A DNA stretch of 64,000 bases from Oasisia sp. SBJ-2009 (GCA_964017155.1 OZ024864.1:36583480-36647479); one strand, 5' to 3'. Shown: positions 23,801 to 35,726, counted from the stretch's first letter. A program made the numbers and translations. The notes: generated by a model from the letters alone, not told the origin.

Positions 23801-26755
23801 GTCTGTCATATATGTCACATGTCTGTCAGGCTGGCATCATTGAGGAGATGACAGATGACATGTTTGTTGACACTGGCTGTCACATGTCTGTCACGCTGGC
23901 ATCATTGAGGAGATGACGGATGACATGTTTGTTGGCACTGCCTGTCATATATGTCACATGTCTGTCAGGCTGGCATCATTGAGGAGATGACAGATGACAT
24001 GTTTGTTGACACTGTCTGTCATATATGTCACATGTCTGTCAGGCTGGCATCATTGAGGAGATGACAGATGACATGTTTGTTGACACTGTCTGTCATATAT
24101 GTCACATGTCTGTCAGGCTGGCATCATTGAGGAGATGACAGATGACATGTTTGTTGACACTGTCTGTCATATATGTCACATGTCTGTCAGGCTGGCATCA
24201 TTGAGGAGATGACGGATGACATGTTTGTTGGCACTGTCTGTCATATATGTCACATGTCTGTCAGGCTGGCATCATTGAGGAGATGACAGATGACATGTTT
24301 GTTGACACTGTCTGTCATATATGTCACATGTCTGTCAGGCTGGCATCATTGAGGAGATGACAGATGACATGTTTGTTGACACTGGCTGTCACATGTCTGT
24401 CACGCTGGCATCATTGAGGAGATGACGGATGACATGTTTGTTGGCACTGCCTGTCATATATGTCACATGTCTGTCAGGCTGGCATCATTGAGGAGAAGAC
24501 AGATGACATGTTTGTTGGCACTGTCTGTCATATATGTCACATGTCTGTCAGGCTGGCATCATTGAGGAGATGACAGATGACATGTTTGTTGACACTGTCT
24601 GTCATATATGTCACATGTCTGTCAGGCTGGCATCATTGAGGAGATGACGGATGACATGTTTGTTGGCACTGTCTGTCATATATGTCACATGTCTGTCAGG
24701 CTGGCATCATTGAGGAGATGGCAGATGACATGTTTGTTGACACTGTCTGTCATATATGTCACATGTCTGTCAGGCTGGCATCATTGAGGAGATGACAGAT
24801 GACATGTTTGTTGACACTGGCTGTCACATGTCTGTCAGGCTGGCATCATTGAGGAGATGACGGATGACATGTTTGTTGGCACTGCCTGTCATATATGTCA
24901 CATGTCTGTCAGGCTGGCATCATTGAGGAGAAGACAGATGACATGTTTGTTGGCACTGTCTGTCATATATGTCACATGTCTGTCAGGCTGGCATCATTGA
25001 GGAGATGACAGATGACATGTTTGTTGACACTGTCTGTCATATATGTCACATGTCTGTCAGGCTGGCATCATTGAGGAGATGACAGATGACATGTTTGTTG
25101 ATATTGTCTGTCATATATGTCACATGTCTGTCAGGCTGGCATCATTGAGGAGATGACGGATGACATGTTTGTTGGCACTGTCTGTCATATATGTCACATG
25201 TCTGTCAGGCTGGCATCATTGAGGAGATGACGGATGACATGTTTGTTGACACTGTCTGTCATATATGTCACATGTCTGTCAGGCTGGCATCATTGAGGAG
25301 ATGACGGATGACATGTTTGTTGGCACTGTCTGTCATATATGTCACATGTCTGTCAGGCTGGCATCATTGAGGAGATGACAGATGACATGTTTGTTGGCAC
25401 TGTCTGTCATATATGTCACATGTCTGTCAGGCTGGCATCATTGAGGAGATGACGGATGACATGTTTGCAACGATGGATGACGATGAGTTGGATGAGGAAG
25501 CTTCAGAAGAGGTCGACAAGATACTTTGGGAGCTGACGGCAGGTATGTGGGACTGGATGCCTTCTTCCCACCTGTTTCTGATTTACCTTTACCACCTGGG
25601 GAGATATCATGTTACTCTGGATGTTGTCTTCCCTTACTGATAAATTCCAGAAATAGGAAGAAATAACACTGATGGGGTTAGCACAACAACATGACACAGT
25701 TCACCGGGCCCTGTAAGATGGTGGGAGAAGACACTAAGTTATCTACCCTTAGGGAGGAAACACCCAGGTTAGGGGGAGAGAATGCCTTAACTATGTAGAG
25801 TTCTTGGGAAGGGAGTACAATGGAAGATTATATTGGATGTCACAGATTACGTCTGTGTTCACCACCTGTCAGCTGTAACTGTGTATAACCTGTCAGCAGT
25901 GACAGGTGCTGTGTACCAACAGCTGTAACTGTGTATAACCTGTCAGCAGTGACAGGTGCCGTGTACCAGCAGCTGTAACTGTGTATAACCTGTCAGCAGT
26001 GATAGGTGCTGTGTACCAGCAGCTGTAACTGTGTATAACCTGTCAGCAGTGACAGGTGCTGTGTGCCAGCAGCTGTAACTGTGTATAACCTGTCAGCAGT
26101 GACAGGTGTTGTGTACCAGCAGCTGTAACTGTGTATAACCTGTTAGCAGTGACAGGTGTTGTGTGCCAGCAGCTGTAACTGTGTATAACCTGTCAGCAGT
26201 GACAGGTGTTGTGTACCAGCAGCTGTAACTGTGTATAACCTGTCAGCAGTGACAGGTGTTGTGTACCAGCAGCTGTAACTGTGTATAACCTGTCAGCAGT
26301 GACAGGTGTTGTGTACCAGCAGCTGTAACTGTGTATAACCTGTTAGCAGTGACAGGTGTTGTGTGCCAGCAGCTGTAACTGTGTATAACCTGTCAGCAGT
26401 GACAGGTGTTGTGTACCAGCAGCTGTAACTGTGTATAACCTGTCAGCAGTGACAGGTGCTGTGTGCCAGCAGCTGTAACTGTGTATAACCTGTCCCTGTC
26501 CCCTGTCTGAATTGACATCTACACATAACATCCATCTTTCTCCTTGACACTGTTCGCAGGTTGTTCCCTACAATATACACCCTATAGCAGCTCTAGAGTT
26601 CCTTTTTTCCCCCAGGTGACCTCGGCAAGGCTCCATCCGCGGTGAAGGACTCACTGCCCACTCTGGAGCCAGAGGGAGCCACTGCAGCAGCGGAGAGCGA
26701 GGACGAGGAGGAAGTGAGTCAGATGCAGGCGAGGCTCGAGGCACTGCGCAGCTGA
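2837..26755 (+). CDS. CHMP3: Charged multivesicular body protein 3 (ESCRT-III subunit, VPS24 homologue)
   Basis: ESCRT-III subunit that co-polymerises with CHMP2 on CHMP4 filaments for membrane scission in endosomal sorting, cytokinesis and repair. Coding exons: 2837-2881, 7398-7458, 9418-9597, 20737-20858, 25431-25542, 26616-26755. All have GT donors and AG acceptors and the phases agree, giving 219 aa (the vertebrate protein is about 222). It begins MGLFGKPQVKPPKEL, continues DRQIRGIQREEEKVKKSLKD, the basic first helices of the family, and ELSKEMMK, then an acidic stretch (TMDDDELDEEASEEVDK), and ends in a MIT-interacting motif, QMQARLEALRS. Two ATGs are adjacent at 2834 and 2837; the second has A at -3 and G at +4 and matches the family start. 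The gene spans 24 kb for 660 coding bases; all five introns carry tandem arrays, three made of the gene's own acceptor or exon-start sequence. Confidence 0.96.
3250..4225 (-). mobile_element. LINE reverse-transcriptase fragment (CR1/L2/Rex group) in CHMP3 intron 1
   Basis: The minus-strand translation shows ordered RT blocks: NPHKETGPDEMPTRILKE, ENYRPISLTSVLCKLLE, HGFRKHRST, DFSKAFDKVPH, then LSGFSQGTVLGPLLFLAYIN and the catalytic LFADDSLLY. It is followed by EWEETWLMNFHPAKCE. About 20 residues are missing between HRSTET and the DFSKAFDK block, and after about 3250 the protein turns into unrelated sequence. No endonuclease domain is visible. This is a truncated, dead copy inserted antisense to CHMP3. 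Confidence 0.88.
4226..5617. other. CHMP3 intron 1, no recognised element
   Basis: AT-rich intronic sequence. I find no coding exon, tandem array or clear transposon termini here. Confidence 0.5.
5618..5939 (-). mobile_element. tRNA-derived SINE, minus strand
   Basis: Read on the minus strand, 5939 downward starts with a tRNA-like head: GGGGAGCAGTGG, an A-box-like GTGCGGTAGAGCG, CTGTCAA at the anticodon-loop position and a B-box-like GGTTCAAAC. A body follows with CTTTCGGAAGAGACAC, similar to a domain shared by many invertebrate and deuterostome SINEs. The element ends in an A-run (plus-strand T-run at about 5618-5627). The head departs from a functional tRNA and is fused to a body and A-tail, so it is a SINE and not a tRNA gene. 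Confidence 0.75.
6575..7360 (+). repeat. 30-bp minisatellite with acceptor-like TTCACAG, CHMP3 intron 1
   Basis: About 26 copies of a 30-bp unit built from TTACCATATGACAATATG and TTGTGTTCACAG. The array ends about 38 bp before exon 2, whose true acceptor reads ATGACATATGTTCACAG. Each unit therefore carries an AG acceptor resembling the authentic one. The unit length is divisible by three, which leaves long frames of 175-290 codons open on both strands; these are not genes. Confidence 0.95.
7914..9417 (+). repeat. 56/62-bp junction minisatellite, CHMP3 intron 2
   Basis: About 26 copies directly abut exon 3. Each unit starts like exon 3 (GCATACAGC, then GAGAAGGTGAAGAAGTCTCT) for 35-41 bp, then has TAGTACTTTGG and the acceptor TTGTTCACAG. 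Some copies carry a 6-bp GGAGGA insertion. The exon-derived part is followed in frame by TAG in most copies. Each also holds GAGAAG|GTGAAG, a fair 5' splice-site match. Confidence 0.97.
9598..10136. other. CHMP3 intron 3, 5' unique part
   Basis: Non-repetitive AT-rich intron following the exon 3 donor at 9598; nothing else recognised. Confidence 0.5.
10137..10660. repeat. 20-bp minisatellite, CHMP3 intron 3
   Basis: About 26 tandem copies of AACCACCCCATCTGTGACAT with single-base variants (GACATAATC, GATGTAACC). It grades at 10660-10830 into the 24-bp array, whose unit shares the AACCACCC core. Short minus-strand frames of the SQMGWLCHRWGG type are artefacts of the unit. Confidence 0.95.
10800..20713. 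repeat. ~9.9-kb array of 24-bp units, CHMP3 intron 3
   Basis: About 410 near-identical 24-bp units: AACCACCCAATCAG followed by TCCGTGATGT. Three main variants alternate: TCCGTGATGT, TCCATGATGT and ATGTGTCATGT; rarer marks include GTGCTGTAA, CCACTCAG and CAATTAG. The rare marks recur at exact multiples of 24, showing large duplicated blocks. The array ends 23 bp before exon 4. Because 24 is divisible by three, frames of over 3,000 codons stay open on both strands; neither has non-repeat coding content. Confidence 0.98.
20859..21482. other. CHMP3 intron 4, 5' part with CA-rich microsatellite
   Basis: Unique intron followed by a CA/CATG-rich microsatellite tract at about 21235-21375. No other feature is recognised. 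Confidence 0.5.
21483..25430 (+). repeat. 74-bp junction minisatellite, CHMP3 intron 4
   Basis: About 53 copies run straight into exon 5. The unit has two 37-bp halves. The first equals the start of exon 5 (GCTGGCATCATTGAGGAG, then GATGACATGTTTG); the second is the intron's own end, TTGGCACTGTCTGTC then ATATATGTCACATGTCTGTCAG. A few copies are shortened (around 23237, 23873, 24385, 24820). A unit of 74 bp shifts the frame, and a TGA follows within the second unit, so splicing to an upstream copy would truncate CHMP3. Confidence 0.98.
25869..26490. repeat. 50-bp minisatellite, CHMP3 intron 5
   Basis: About 12 copies of a 50-bp unit containing AGCTGTAACTGTGTATAACC, TGTCAGCAGTGACAGG and TGTGTACCAGC. 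It ends about 125 bp before exon 6 and does not copy exon sequence. Confidence 0.95.
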
Positions 26756-27200
26756 GGCAGCGAGAAGGGACAGTGGACGCGAGAGCGGGAAATCTCAGTG
26801 AGATGTCACCAATGAAGACTGCGATTATTTTGACATACTGTCATGCAGTGTGACAGTGTTGTGACAACATGGTAGTACCACTGTGACAACGTTGTGACAA
26901 CGTTGTGACAACGTTGTGACAACGTTGTGACAACGTTGTGACAACGTTGTGACAACGTTGTGACAACGTTGCCTGGAGGTGAAGGCCCTGGTACACTGCC
27001 CGCAGTAATGGTAGTCTGTGATGTAAGAGGTATTCCGTGCTGTATATTGCTAGTGTGTTTAGTAAACTGTCGTGTTTATTGTAACTATGACCACTGCAAC
27101 GTATGTCAACTTGTTCTGTTAATTAATTTATTCTCCATCCGTCTACAAAAATGGTAGAAGCATTTGAATACTGAGCTCATCGACTGCCATTTGCAAGAAA
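26756..27200 (+). other. CHMP3 3' UTR with 11-bp repeat
   Basis: Follows the TGA at 26753-26755. At 26883-26970 eight perfect copies of GTGACAACGTT occur, each with the palindrome AACGTT. I could not fix the polyadenylation site; AATAAA-type hexamers occur only further downstream (for example near 28137 and 28980). Confidence 0.55.
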
Positions 27201-30200
27201 AGAGTAATATTTACAAAAGAACGTAACAACATGGATATGCAAGCTGATAATCCTTTCTTGGTACACATACGTGTGCATTTTTATATCACACCAAAATATC
27301 AGCACTGATTTCTGATAAGTAAATTTACAGTGCAGTTATTTAAAAAAAATTACTTTTCCAAAACATCAACAGACAGATTTACAGTGGTGCTTGACTGTGT
27401 ACCACAGGCTGTTCCAAATACAGGTAGAGAGATATCTTTAGAACACAGCTGACCATTGCTGCCAGCCTGTGTACCAGACAGGACTGGTCACTGAGGGCAG
27501 TTAGATGTGGTCAAGTGATTGGGCGTAGTCTTGACCACTCGGACTCCTACCAGTCTCATTCTGTCACACAATGCTGACACCAGCTAGAACCAAGGTGATG
27601 ACAATTGCATCAAGAGTGCTATGACACAGTCTTTTTGCCAATCGTAGATTCACTTCACACAGCTGTTGAATCAAGCTGGACCAGTTTATGTTATGTATAT
27701 ACGGAGAGTTGTGTGAGTAATATATATATGTGGTCCGTGGAAATCGTGGATACGGTCGGGTGGTGGACTAGAGAGTGTACGGTCAGTCTAGTTTGCTGAC
27801 CAGAGGTAAGGTTGTAGATCTGACCACGCTATGTTAATGTCTGTGCCTTTGTCATAGGCAGCATGAAGCCTTGACAAGGACTACTTGGGTCTCTAAATGT
27901 CACAGTGTTCACTGTGGGGGGGGGGGTGAAATACACACGCAGTGTTAGACAGACACAAGAGAGTGAAGGGTGTAATGCGCCTTGTGTGTGTATCTGGTAT
28001 GTTTTGTAGCAATCGTACACACACAGTGTTATTACAACTTATTGCATGCCACCCTTCTAAAGTGTTTTGTTTGACAATCAGTCTTGAGACACAGTCTCAG
28101 ACGACACCACTACAGCAAGTTAGACACGTTTTGTTAATAAATAATATTTTGTATTTTACAGATTAATGTTATATGCATTGTATGCATTAAATTTTTCAGT
28201 ACTATATTTTATGTATGTGACAGTCACATACATAAGACAACTTATTTAATATCTATTGTTCTGACATTACATGTGTATATAGTGTTGTTAGACACATTTA
28301 CCCTCCAATTCAAATTTCATGTAAATCCACTCATATTCAAATATTGGTGTCACTGACATTAATATTCATTTCAGGTTAACTATTTCAGTCATGTTTCAGA
28401 AGTGTTACACACAGGCACTGTTTCATTGTTCACGTTGTGTGTGAAACATCACGTCTTGGTTTTGCCAAAGTTTCATATTTATGGAGAAACGGACAATAGC
28501 ACTCATCAAGAACATAATTTTATCGATCATCATAGAAGTCTAACACAGACACTGGCTGTACTTGACTTTCTGGTCCTTGCGCTAAGACTATAACCAAATG
28601 GCTATACAGAATCCGTGCAAAATGTAGTACATTTCCTTTGTTGTGAGTATTTTTGTAGTCAGACTAATAGAGAAACTTGACTAGAACGGCAACATTTGGA
28701 TTGATACACGTTTTTGTGTAAGTGTATATATTTTAATATCTAAAAACCAGTAATACTTGACTTGATATGGGTATAATTTCTGTTTAACTTGTGGAATGTG
28801 ATTTTCATCCATGAAACGGGTTTGTTATTAAAATAACAAAAATATGGCTTACTAGAGGTAAACTGGCATGTAGTGTCAGTTAACAGTTATTCCAGTACTA
28901 AAACATGTTAAATGGATTAATATAAAACAGAAGATGACCTACCTTTATAACTCTCAAAGTTTTGAACTTTTGATAGAGAAATAAAGCTGGTTACCCAGGG
29001 ATAAACTAGCACTGCTTGGGAGGAAATGATCAGGAATACTGTGGTACATTTTTCAGTGCTTTCTGCATTTTCGTGTCAGACCACAGATCAATGTGATGTT
29101 TTTTTTATTTCTACATGAAAGGTTTAACACTAATTGTAGTTATCTTTATAACAGCTCTCTAAGAATTTCAAGTTGATTTTCCAAGGCATGATTGTTAGGT
29201 TGTGAATTTTTTGTAGCAGCATTGCTTTAATTAATGTTTTGGTCAATTGGTTATATGAAATTACAAATCATTACAGTAACTTTTTAATTTTGACGTCCTA
29301 GTTTTATGGCCATGTTATTCAGTTGGCCGTGTTCACTGACATAGTTACCTGGTCTCTCTGTTGTGACTTGTATTCATCCACAGTGTAAATATTTGTAAAT
29401 TAGTGCTATTTAAGAGTGGTTTTACGTGGGTTGCATTTCAGTTGCACAGCATTATATGAATTTTACTGTTGCACTTATTATAAAATATATTTGTTGTCGA
29501 CTTACAAGATGTGTTTGTTGTTCATTCATGGGTGTTAAACTGTTCATGGGTGTTAAACTGTTCATGTGTTTCTGCTTTCTCGTGTGGTCTCTGGTGAGAG
29601 GTTACACATGGGCAGGTGGCATCAGTCACTGAATCCAGAGGACATCTGTCCTTACTGATTCCAACAACTGATGTGGTGGTGACTGAAAGAAGTGAGAGGG
29701 TGTAGACTACAGTATCAATTGTATACAACAGGCGCAGTCACCATGGCTGCACCTGTAACACTATGGTTCCACCTGTATACAACATGCTGTCCTGTACAGA
29801 GGTGAATCCTAACTTCAGTTGACCATGTACACACAAAAACAACAGTAAACAAAATACATGTTTATTATAATATATACATACAAAGTTGCCCTACAACCAG
29901 TCACAGTTCTTCCCACACAGGAAGTCCACCACACCAAGGCCAACTCTACTGAGTATCTACACGTACAAGTGACACACATAATCATAATTCTGCAGCCTCA
30001 ACGACTTCCTGTCAATAACAGGAAGCACTTCTAAATCTCCCTCCACTAAACAAGAGTTCTGATTTGCTAAACATCTCACATTTTACTTGTCATTTTACCG
30101 TTCCAGCAGTTTATTGCTTGATACAAGCAAACATTCCTAATTATATACAGCATATTATGTAATTACAGAGAATCACTTAATTGCATCTGTTAAATACTGT

Positions 30201-31140
30201 TTTACATGGCAAAGATAATATTGCATCCTCTACAGAAAGGTCTTCATTGACACAACCATCCTGATACCATGATCTCTCGTTACCTCAATATAGCGGAATA
30301 GTCGACCGTTGGCTTGCAACCTGGTTTCAACTTGAAAAAGTTAAACTGACATTTTGCAAACACAACAGGCATGATTACTTGTAAAGACAATTCACCGTGA
30401 AGGTGACTAATCTATCTGCTTTCCCACCAAACATCTGCAAAAGGCATATGTCTATATACATATATAATTTATACATACATAATTTATACATATATTTGTG
30501 TTCTTAAACATTTCCATGATCCACCCATTTTCCAGCCAATTTCACAAATCTGAAAACTGTCACTTCTGTATACCATCGAATATGACGCTGGAATGGCTTG
30601 TGTGTTAGTTTTGTTCCCGCAATCACCTCAAACTAGCAAGAGACACAATGGATCACAAATTATGGATCCATTGTGCCACTGAACAACACCAAGTGACGTG
30701 ATCATCCTAGGGTACACTACTAGACACCATTTCAATCTCACACATACAACGCCACATGTAAACACAAGGCATTTGCAAAACACAACAATTAGGGTAGAAC
30801 TCGAACCTCGACATAACGTTTATGCACAGACAATATGTCACATGACAAAAATGTTACAGTAGATAAATCACATGACAAAATATTCCATGATGCCAGCATG
30901 ACACAAAAATGAAGCTACAAAACATAAACAAGTGACAAACTATTTTTTAGCTAGACCAACTGCACGTTTTTACATATACAAACTTGAGTAATAATTGTGG
31001 CACATTCACCTATGGCTGTAGATTTGACTAGAGCCTATGACCAACCTATTTACCAACTGACCAAATGATCTGATAGCGACCGGTTTAGGTTGATCTTGGC
31101 TGCAACAAAATCAGACCATTTCTGATCAAACAAAACAAAC
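27201..31140. other. Intergenic region between CHMP3 and the ankyrin/SOCS gene
   Basis: AT-rich sequence with only short random frames, a G-run at about 27917 and a short CATGGGTGTTAAACTGTT duplication near 29527. I see no gene. Confidence 0.5.
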
Positions 31141-31149
31141 ACTGGTCTT

Positions 31150-31240
31150 TATCCATAATTTCTCAACCCACCATTTCTCAACCACCATTTCTCAACCCAC
31201 CATTTCTCAACCCACCATTTCTCAACCACCATTTCTCAAC
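31150..31240. repeat. Short minisatellite CACCATTTCTCAAC
   Basis: About five or six copies of an 18-bp-type unit, CCACCATTTCTCAACC, with small length variation. Confidence 0.85.
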
Positions 31241-31419
31241 GACTACTCAACAAAGTGCTAAAGGTGTAGTTTGTTTATTTTAGAGGCAGTATCCAATCCT
31301 CACGACTAATCAGTGCTTTACTCCTTTGCAGAACTTTTCAATTAAACACCACCCCTACTTCTCTTGAGGAAAGCAGCCAATTAATGCGCAAAGACTATTT
31401 GTACAAAAATATCCACCAC

Positions 31420-31600
31420 TGTCTATACCCAGGTGTTCATTCATACATCTGAGTGACCTGGGGCAATGTAAAATGGAAACATTTGCCCAAGGGTTGACAC
31501 GGCACAGGATTTGAACCCAGGTACTGAGAGTTGAGTCGAAAGCTTTAGCTACTGCACCACTGTGCTACCAGACCACTGTGCTACTACACCACTGTGCTAC
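31420..31600 (-). mobile_element. tRNA-like SINE relic
   Basis: On the minus strand, GTAGCACAGTGGTGCAGTAG resembles a tRNA A-box region and GGGTTCAAATCC a B box about 40 bp on, followed by non-tRNA body sequence. A short CACCACTGTGCTAC duplication lies next to it. Ends are approximate. Confidence 0.55.
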
Positions 31601-31982
31601 TAGTTTACATGCTGCACCATACATACAGAGTCCTCCATTCCCTGGTACACAAGAATCCCAATTATAAATTGTACTTGTGACTATATTAATATTTTTACAA
31701 TGACAATGACCTATTATTTGTCAAGTATTCTTATAACAGAACAGTGTCCTTGTATAAATGGGGTAAGAAAGAAACATGCAAGCTTCAATGAAGTAAGTCA
31801 CCATTGTTAAAACACGTGTTTACATACATACGTGTTCTAGAGTCAACAAATATCATTATATATTACTGTTTTACACATGCCTATCTAGTTCCTACCATGC
31901 CTATGAATTCACAAACGATATCATATTAATACACGCGTCTTCCTAGAAATAGAGATACTTGTGACTGGTTGTTTCTGCTGCG

Positions 31983-32712
31983 TGTGCACAAGGGGGTTCC
32001 TACCTCTGCTGCATATACAGAAGGGGGTTCCTACCTCTGCTGCATGTACAGAAGGGGGTTCCTACCTCTGCTGCGTGTACACAAGGGGGTTCCTACCTCT
32101 GCTGCATATACAGAAGGGGGTTCCTACCTCTGCTGCATGTACAGAAGGGGGTTCCTACCTCTGCTGCATGTACAGAAGGGGGTTCCTACCTCTGTTGCGT
32201 GTACACAAGGGGGTTCCTACCTCTGCTGCATGTACAGAAGGGGGTTCCTACCTCTGCTGCGTGTACACAAGGGGATTCCTACCTCTGCTGCATGTACAGA
32301 AGGGGGTTCCTACCTCTGCTATGTGTACACAAGGGGGTTCCTACCTCTGCTGCATGTACAGAAGGGGGTTCCTACCTCTGCTGCGTGTACACAAGGGGGT
32401 TCCTACCTCTGCTGCATGTACAGAAGGGGGTTCCTACCTCTGCTGCGTGTACACAAGGGGATTCCTACCTCTGCTGCATGTACAGAAGGGGGTTCCTACC
32501 TCTGCTATGTGTACACAAGGGGGTTCCTACCTCTGCTGCAGGTACACAAGGGGGTTCCTACCTCTGCTGCATGTACAGAAGGGGGTTCCTACCTCTGCTG
32601 TGTGTACACAAGGGGGTTCCTACCTCTGCTGCATGTACACAAGGGGGTTCATACCTCTGCTGCATGTACACAAGGGGGTTCCTACCTCTGCTGCACGTAC
32701 AGAAGGGGGCTC
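31983..32712. repeat. 31-bp minisatellite
   Basis: About 24 copies of AAGGGGGTTCCTACCTCTGC plus TGCATGTACAG, alternating CAGAAG and CACAAG forms. It lies about 0.6 kb beyond the stop of the minus-strand ankyrin/SOCS gene. Three plus-strand frames of 213-284 codons are open across it because of its composition; they are not genes. Read on the minus strand, each unit contains AGAG|GTAGGA, a donor-like motif. Confidence 0.95.
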
Positions 32713-33003
32713 CTACCAAACTTGCTTACAATGTTCATACGACACTTACAAAACACACCCATATATTTATAGGAAAGATATCAGTGCAAGTCATAATAAA
32801 CGCCAATACCGGTGAACTTTCTGATAAGATAAATTATTGAAAATTCAATGTACAATGAATATTTTTGCCTTTGCCTAGTCACTTAAATTTTTAATACATA
32901 TTGTGTTTTCCAATACCTTGTGCACGGCTTACATATAAAATGTGCGCACACGTGCAAGTTTTTCTCAACAAAAACCTACTTTAACTTGTCTTCCCCGTCT
33001 ACC

Positions 33004-33008
<5 letters not shown>

Positions 33009-33045
<37 letters not shown>

Positions 33046-33288
33046 TATATATCTACACGTTATAGTCACACATTGTCACACACATTGTGTCACATACACA
33101 GTGTCACACACACATACAGTGTCACACATAGTGTCACATACACAAATGTGCACACTGTCACACATGAATATACAATGCCATGCATGCTAACATGCACATA
33201 CTAGGTCTCACACAAATACAGTCTCACCTATACCCACATACGTGGCACACGCACGCACGCGCGCGCGCACACACACACACACACTCCC
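33009..33288. repeat. TA, CA and GTCACACA simple repeats
   Basis: A (TA)n tract at about 33009-33052, irregular CACATTGTGTCACA repeats at about 33064-33150, and a CGCA/CA tract ending at 33284 right beside the stop codon of the ankyrin/SOCS gene. It would form that gene's immediate 3' UTR. Confidence 0.85.
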
Positions 33289-35660
33289 TCAATGACAGCT
33301 GCTGAACTTCAGGAGCAGATAGTTCTGAAGTGTCACCGGCAGTGGCAACTTGTGCGTGTGTTTGAGCCGGTGCACTCCCAGCGTCTCCCGCACTACACAC
33401 CTACAGTAGTGCTGCAGCGTGCGTGGACTCCGCGTCAGTGTCTTGTACCATTGGCACTTCGTAACGGAGCCACTAGGGGGCGCCGGCTGGTTTGCGTTGT
33501 GCGTGTAGTTGATGTCGAGAGACTCGAGACTGGGGAGGTGTGAGCAAGTGCGTACGATGGCCTTGAGGATGGTCATGTCCTGGGAGATGTGTTGTAACTC
33601 CTGCTGCAGCAACGTACAGCCGTGTTTGTTCTTCAGGTTCATGAACTGTGCTCCGTACGCGATGAGGAACGAGGCCACCTGAGGGCGCCGGTTCTGTTTG
33701 CAGTTGTCGAAGAAACTGACGTACTGCAGCAGCGATTTCCCTGGGGAAGAGAAACATCCTACTTCAGCACATACGAAGTGATCAACTTGAAATTACACGG
33801 GATATTGTCACTTGGACAAACCTACTGCTATCACGAGGGCCATAGACAAGCATGATAGGTTAATTGATTAAATGCAATGTTATACTCACGCATATCTTCA
33901 ATACTGGACAATTCTGGTAACTTATGTAGTTATACATGAATAAACATACACAACACAATGTAGATTATGAAACTCTAGGACATCTTCTTCGATTCTTATT
34001 TAGTGGTTCTGATTTCTTGTTTATTGTTCTGCATTAAACACATACACACATACACACGCATACACGCACGCATACACACACACAGGCAGATGCACACACC
34101 ACAAACACACAAATTTGTGTGCACAATACATAAATAAAGCAGTAAAAATAAATGTATGATTGAAACACTTTCTAAAATTTGATGATGATCATAAATTTAA
34201 TTTCGTAAAATAAAGCCTAATGTAATATTATCAATAACAAAAATTTAAAGAAAAACTTGGGAAAATATGTTAGATTTGCAGGCAGGAAGGTTTACCCGTA
34301 GAGGATGCTCAGACAGACCTATGGCAAGCTGCCACAAGTGTTTCCCACCAGGAACAGGGCTATCTCAAAGTTGAGTGACCACAAAGGTTTCCTGTCTCAA
34401 AACCACAGGGGTTTTGTGCTGGTGGTAGGACTGTTTCAGTGTTGAGTGATGCTTGCCAGAGAGTATGTGTAATAGTTAATGAAACAAAGGTTTCCCACCG
34501 TTAGGGAGGGGTATAAATGCCAGGCTCCAGTAACACACAGGAGAGACCGAGAGAGTTGTCAGGTGCACACAGGGTGCTGGGTGTGCAGCTGGAGGGTTTC
34601 CCTCTAGCAAGGGCTGGGAGGTGAGGCTGAGCTGCCTCTGTGTCATAGCTGGGTTGGACTGGCATGGTCAGGGTATAGAGTTGAGTTTGTAAACTGAATC
34701 TAGTTGGTTCAGGTGGAGAGTTTAGTGGAGCCACGAGGACCTTGATTTGTGTTTTTAGTTTTATTATACATTGGCTGTTAGTTTACGACATTTATTATGA
34801 AGTATAAAATAAAGAATGTGCCTGTCGAGTTTTACATAAGCGTCTTTATTTATATTTACTTACGACAGTACAAAGTTAATCCCTCAAAATCTACTGTGTC
34901 GTTGCCTAAGAGAAATAAAGAGTTATCGCTAAGTAATAATAATAATACAATTTATTTGAATCAATAGTATTGTTCTTAGGCGCTTTACATCAATGATTGG
35001 ATGATAAATTATTATTAAAATATATATATATATGTATATATGGATGATAAAGTATTATTAAAATAAATAAACATATATATTATATATATATACATCACAT
35101 ACACTCATACATATAACATTATAAATATAAGCCTATACATGAAACAGTAAAATAAAATAGCACAGTCGTTACATTACTTAATATTCCTCAGTATGCTAAA
35201 ATAAAAAAGGAATATAATTTACATATCACAGCAATAATAATAATAATAGTAAATAAATACTAAAAGTAGTGGTATGACAGACCTGTGCCGTCGAGCTGGT
35301 TGACGTCGGTGTTGTAGCCACACGTCACCAGAGCCTGGATGACGTCGACGGAGAAGCTGCGGGTGTTGTGGACCGCCAGGTGGAGCGGGGACCAGCCCTG
35401 GTGGTTGCGGTGGTTCACGTCAGACCCGTGCTCCAGCAGCTCCACGACACACTGGAGCATGTTGTGTTTAACACACTCGTGTAGAGGTGTGTCACCTACA
35501 ACACACGTAAAACACACGTGTAGAGGTGTGTCACATACAACACACTTGTGTACACGTGTGTCACCTACATCACACATGTGTGTACAGCTACAACACATTC
35601 TTGCAAAGGTGTGTCACCTACAACACACTGGTGTATAGGTGTATGTCTTCTGTATGACCT

Positions 35661-35726
<66 letters not shown>

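Noticed and set aside
21483..25430. CRISPR-like regular repeats
   Set aside because: Units are contiguous with no unique spacers, in a eukaryotic intron, and match the downstream exon.
31961..32840. Three overlapping Cys/Gly-rich frames of 213-284 codons
   Set aside because: Open in all three phases of a 31-bp repeat; no domain, no splice context.
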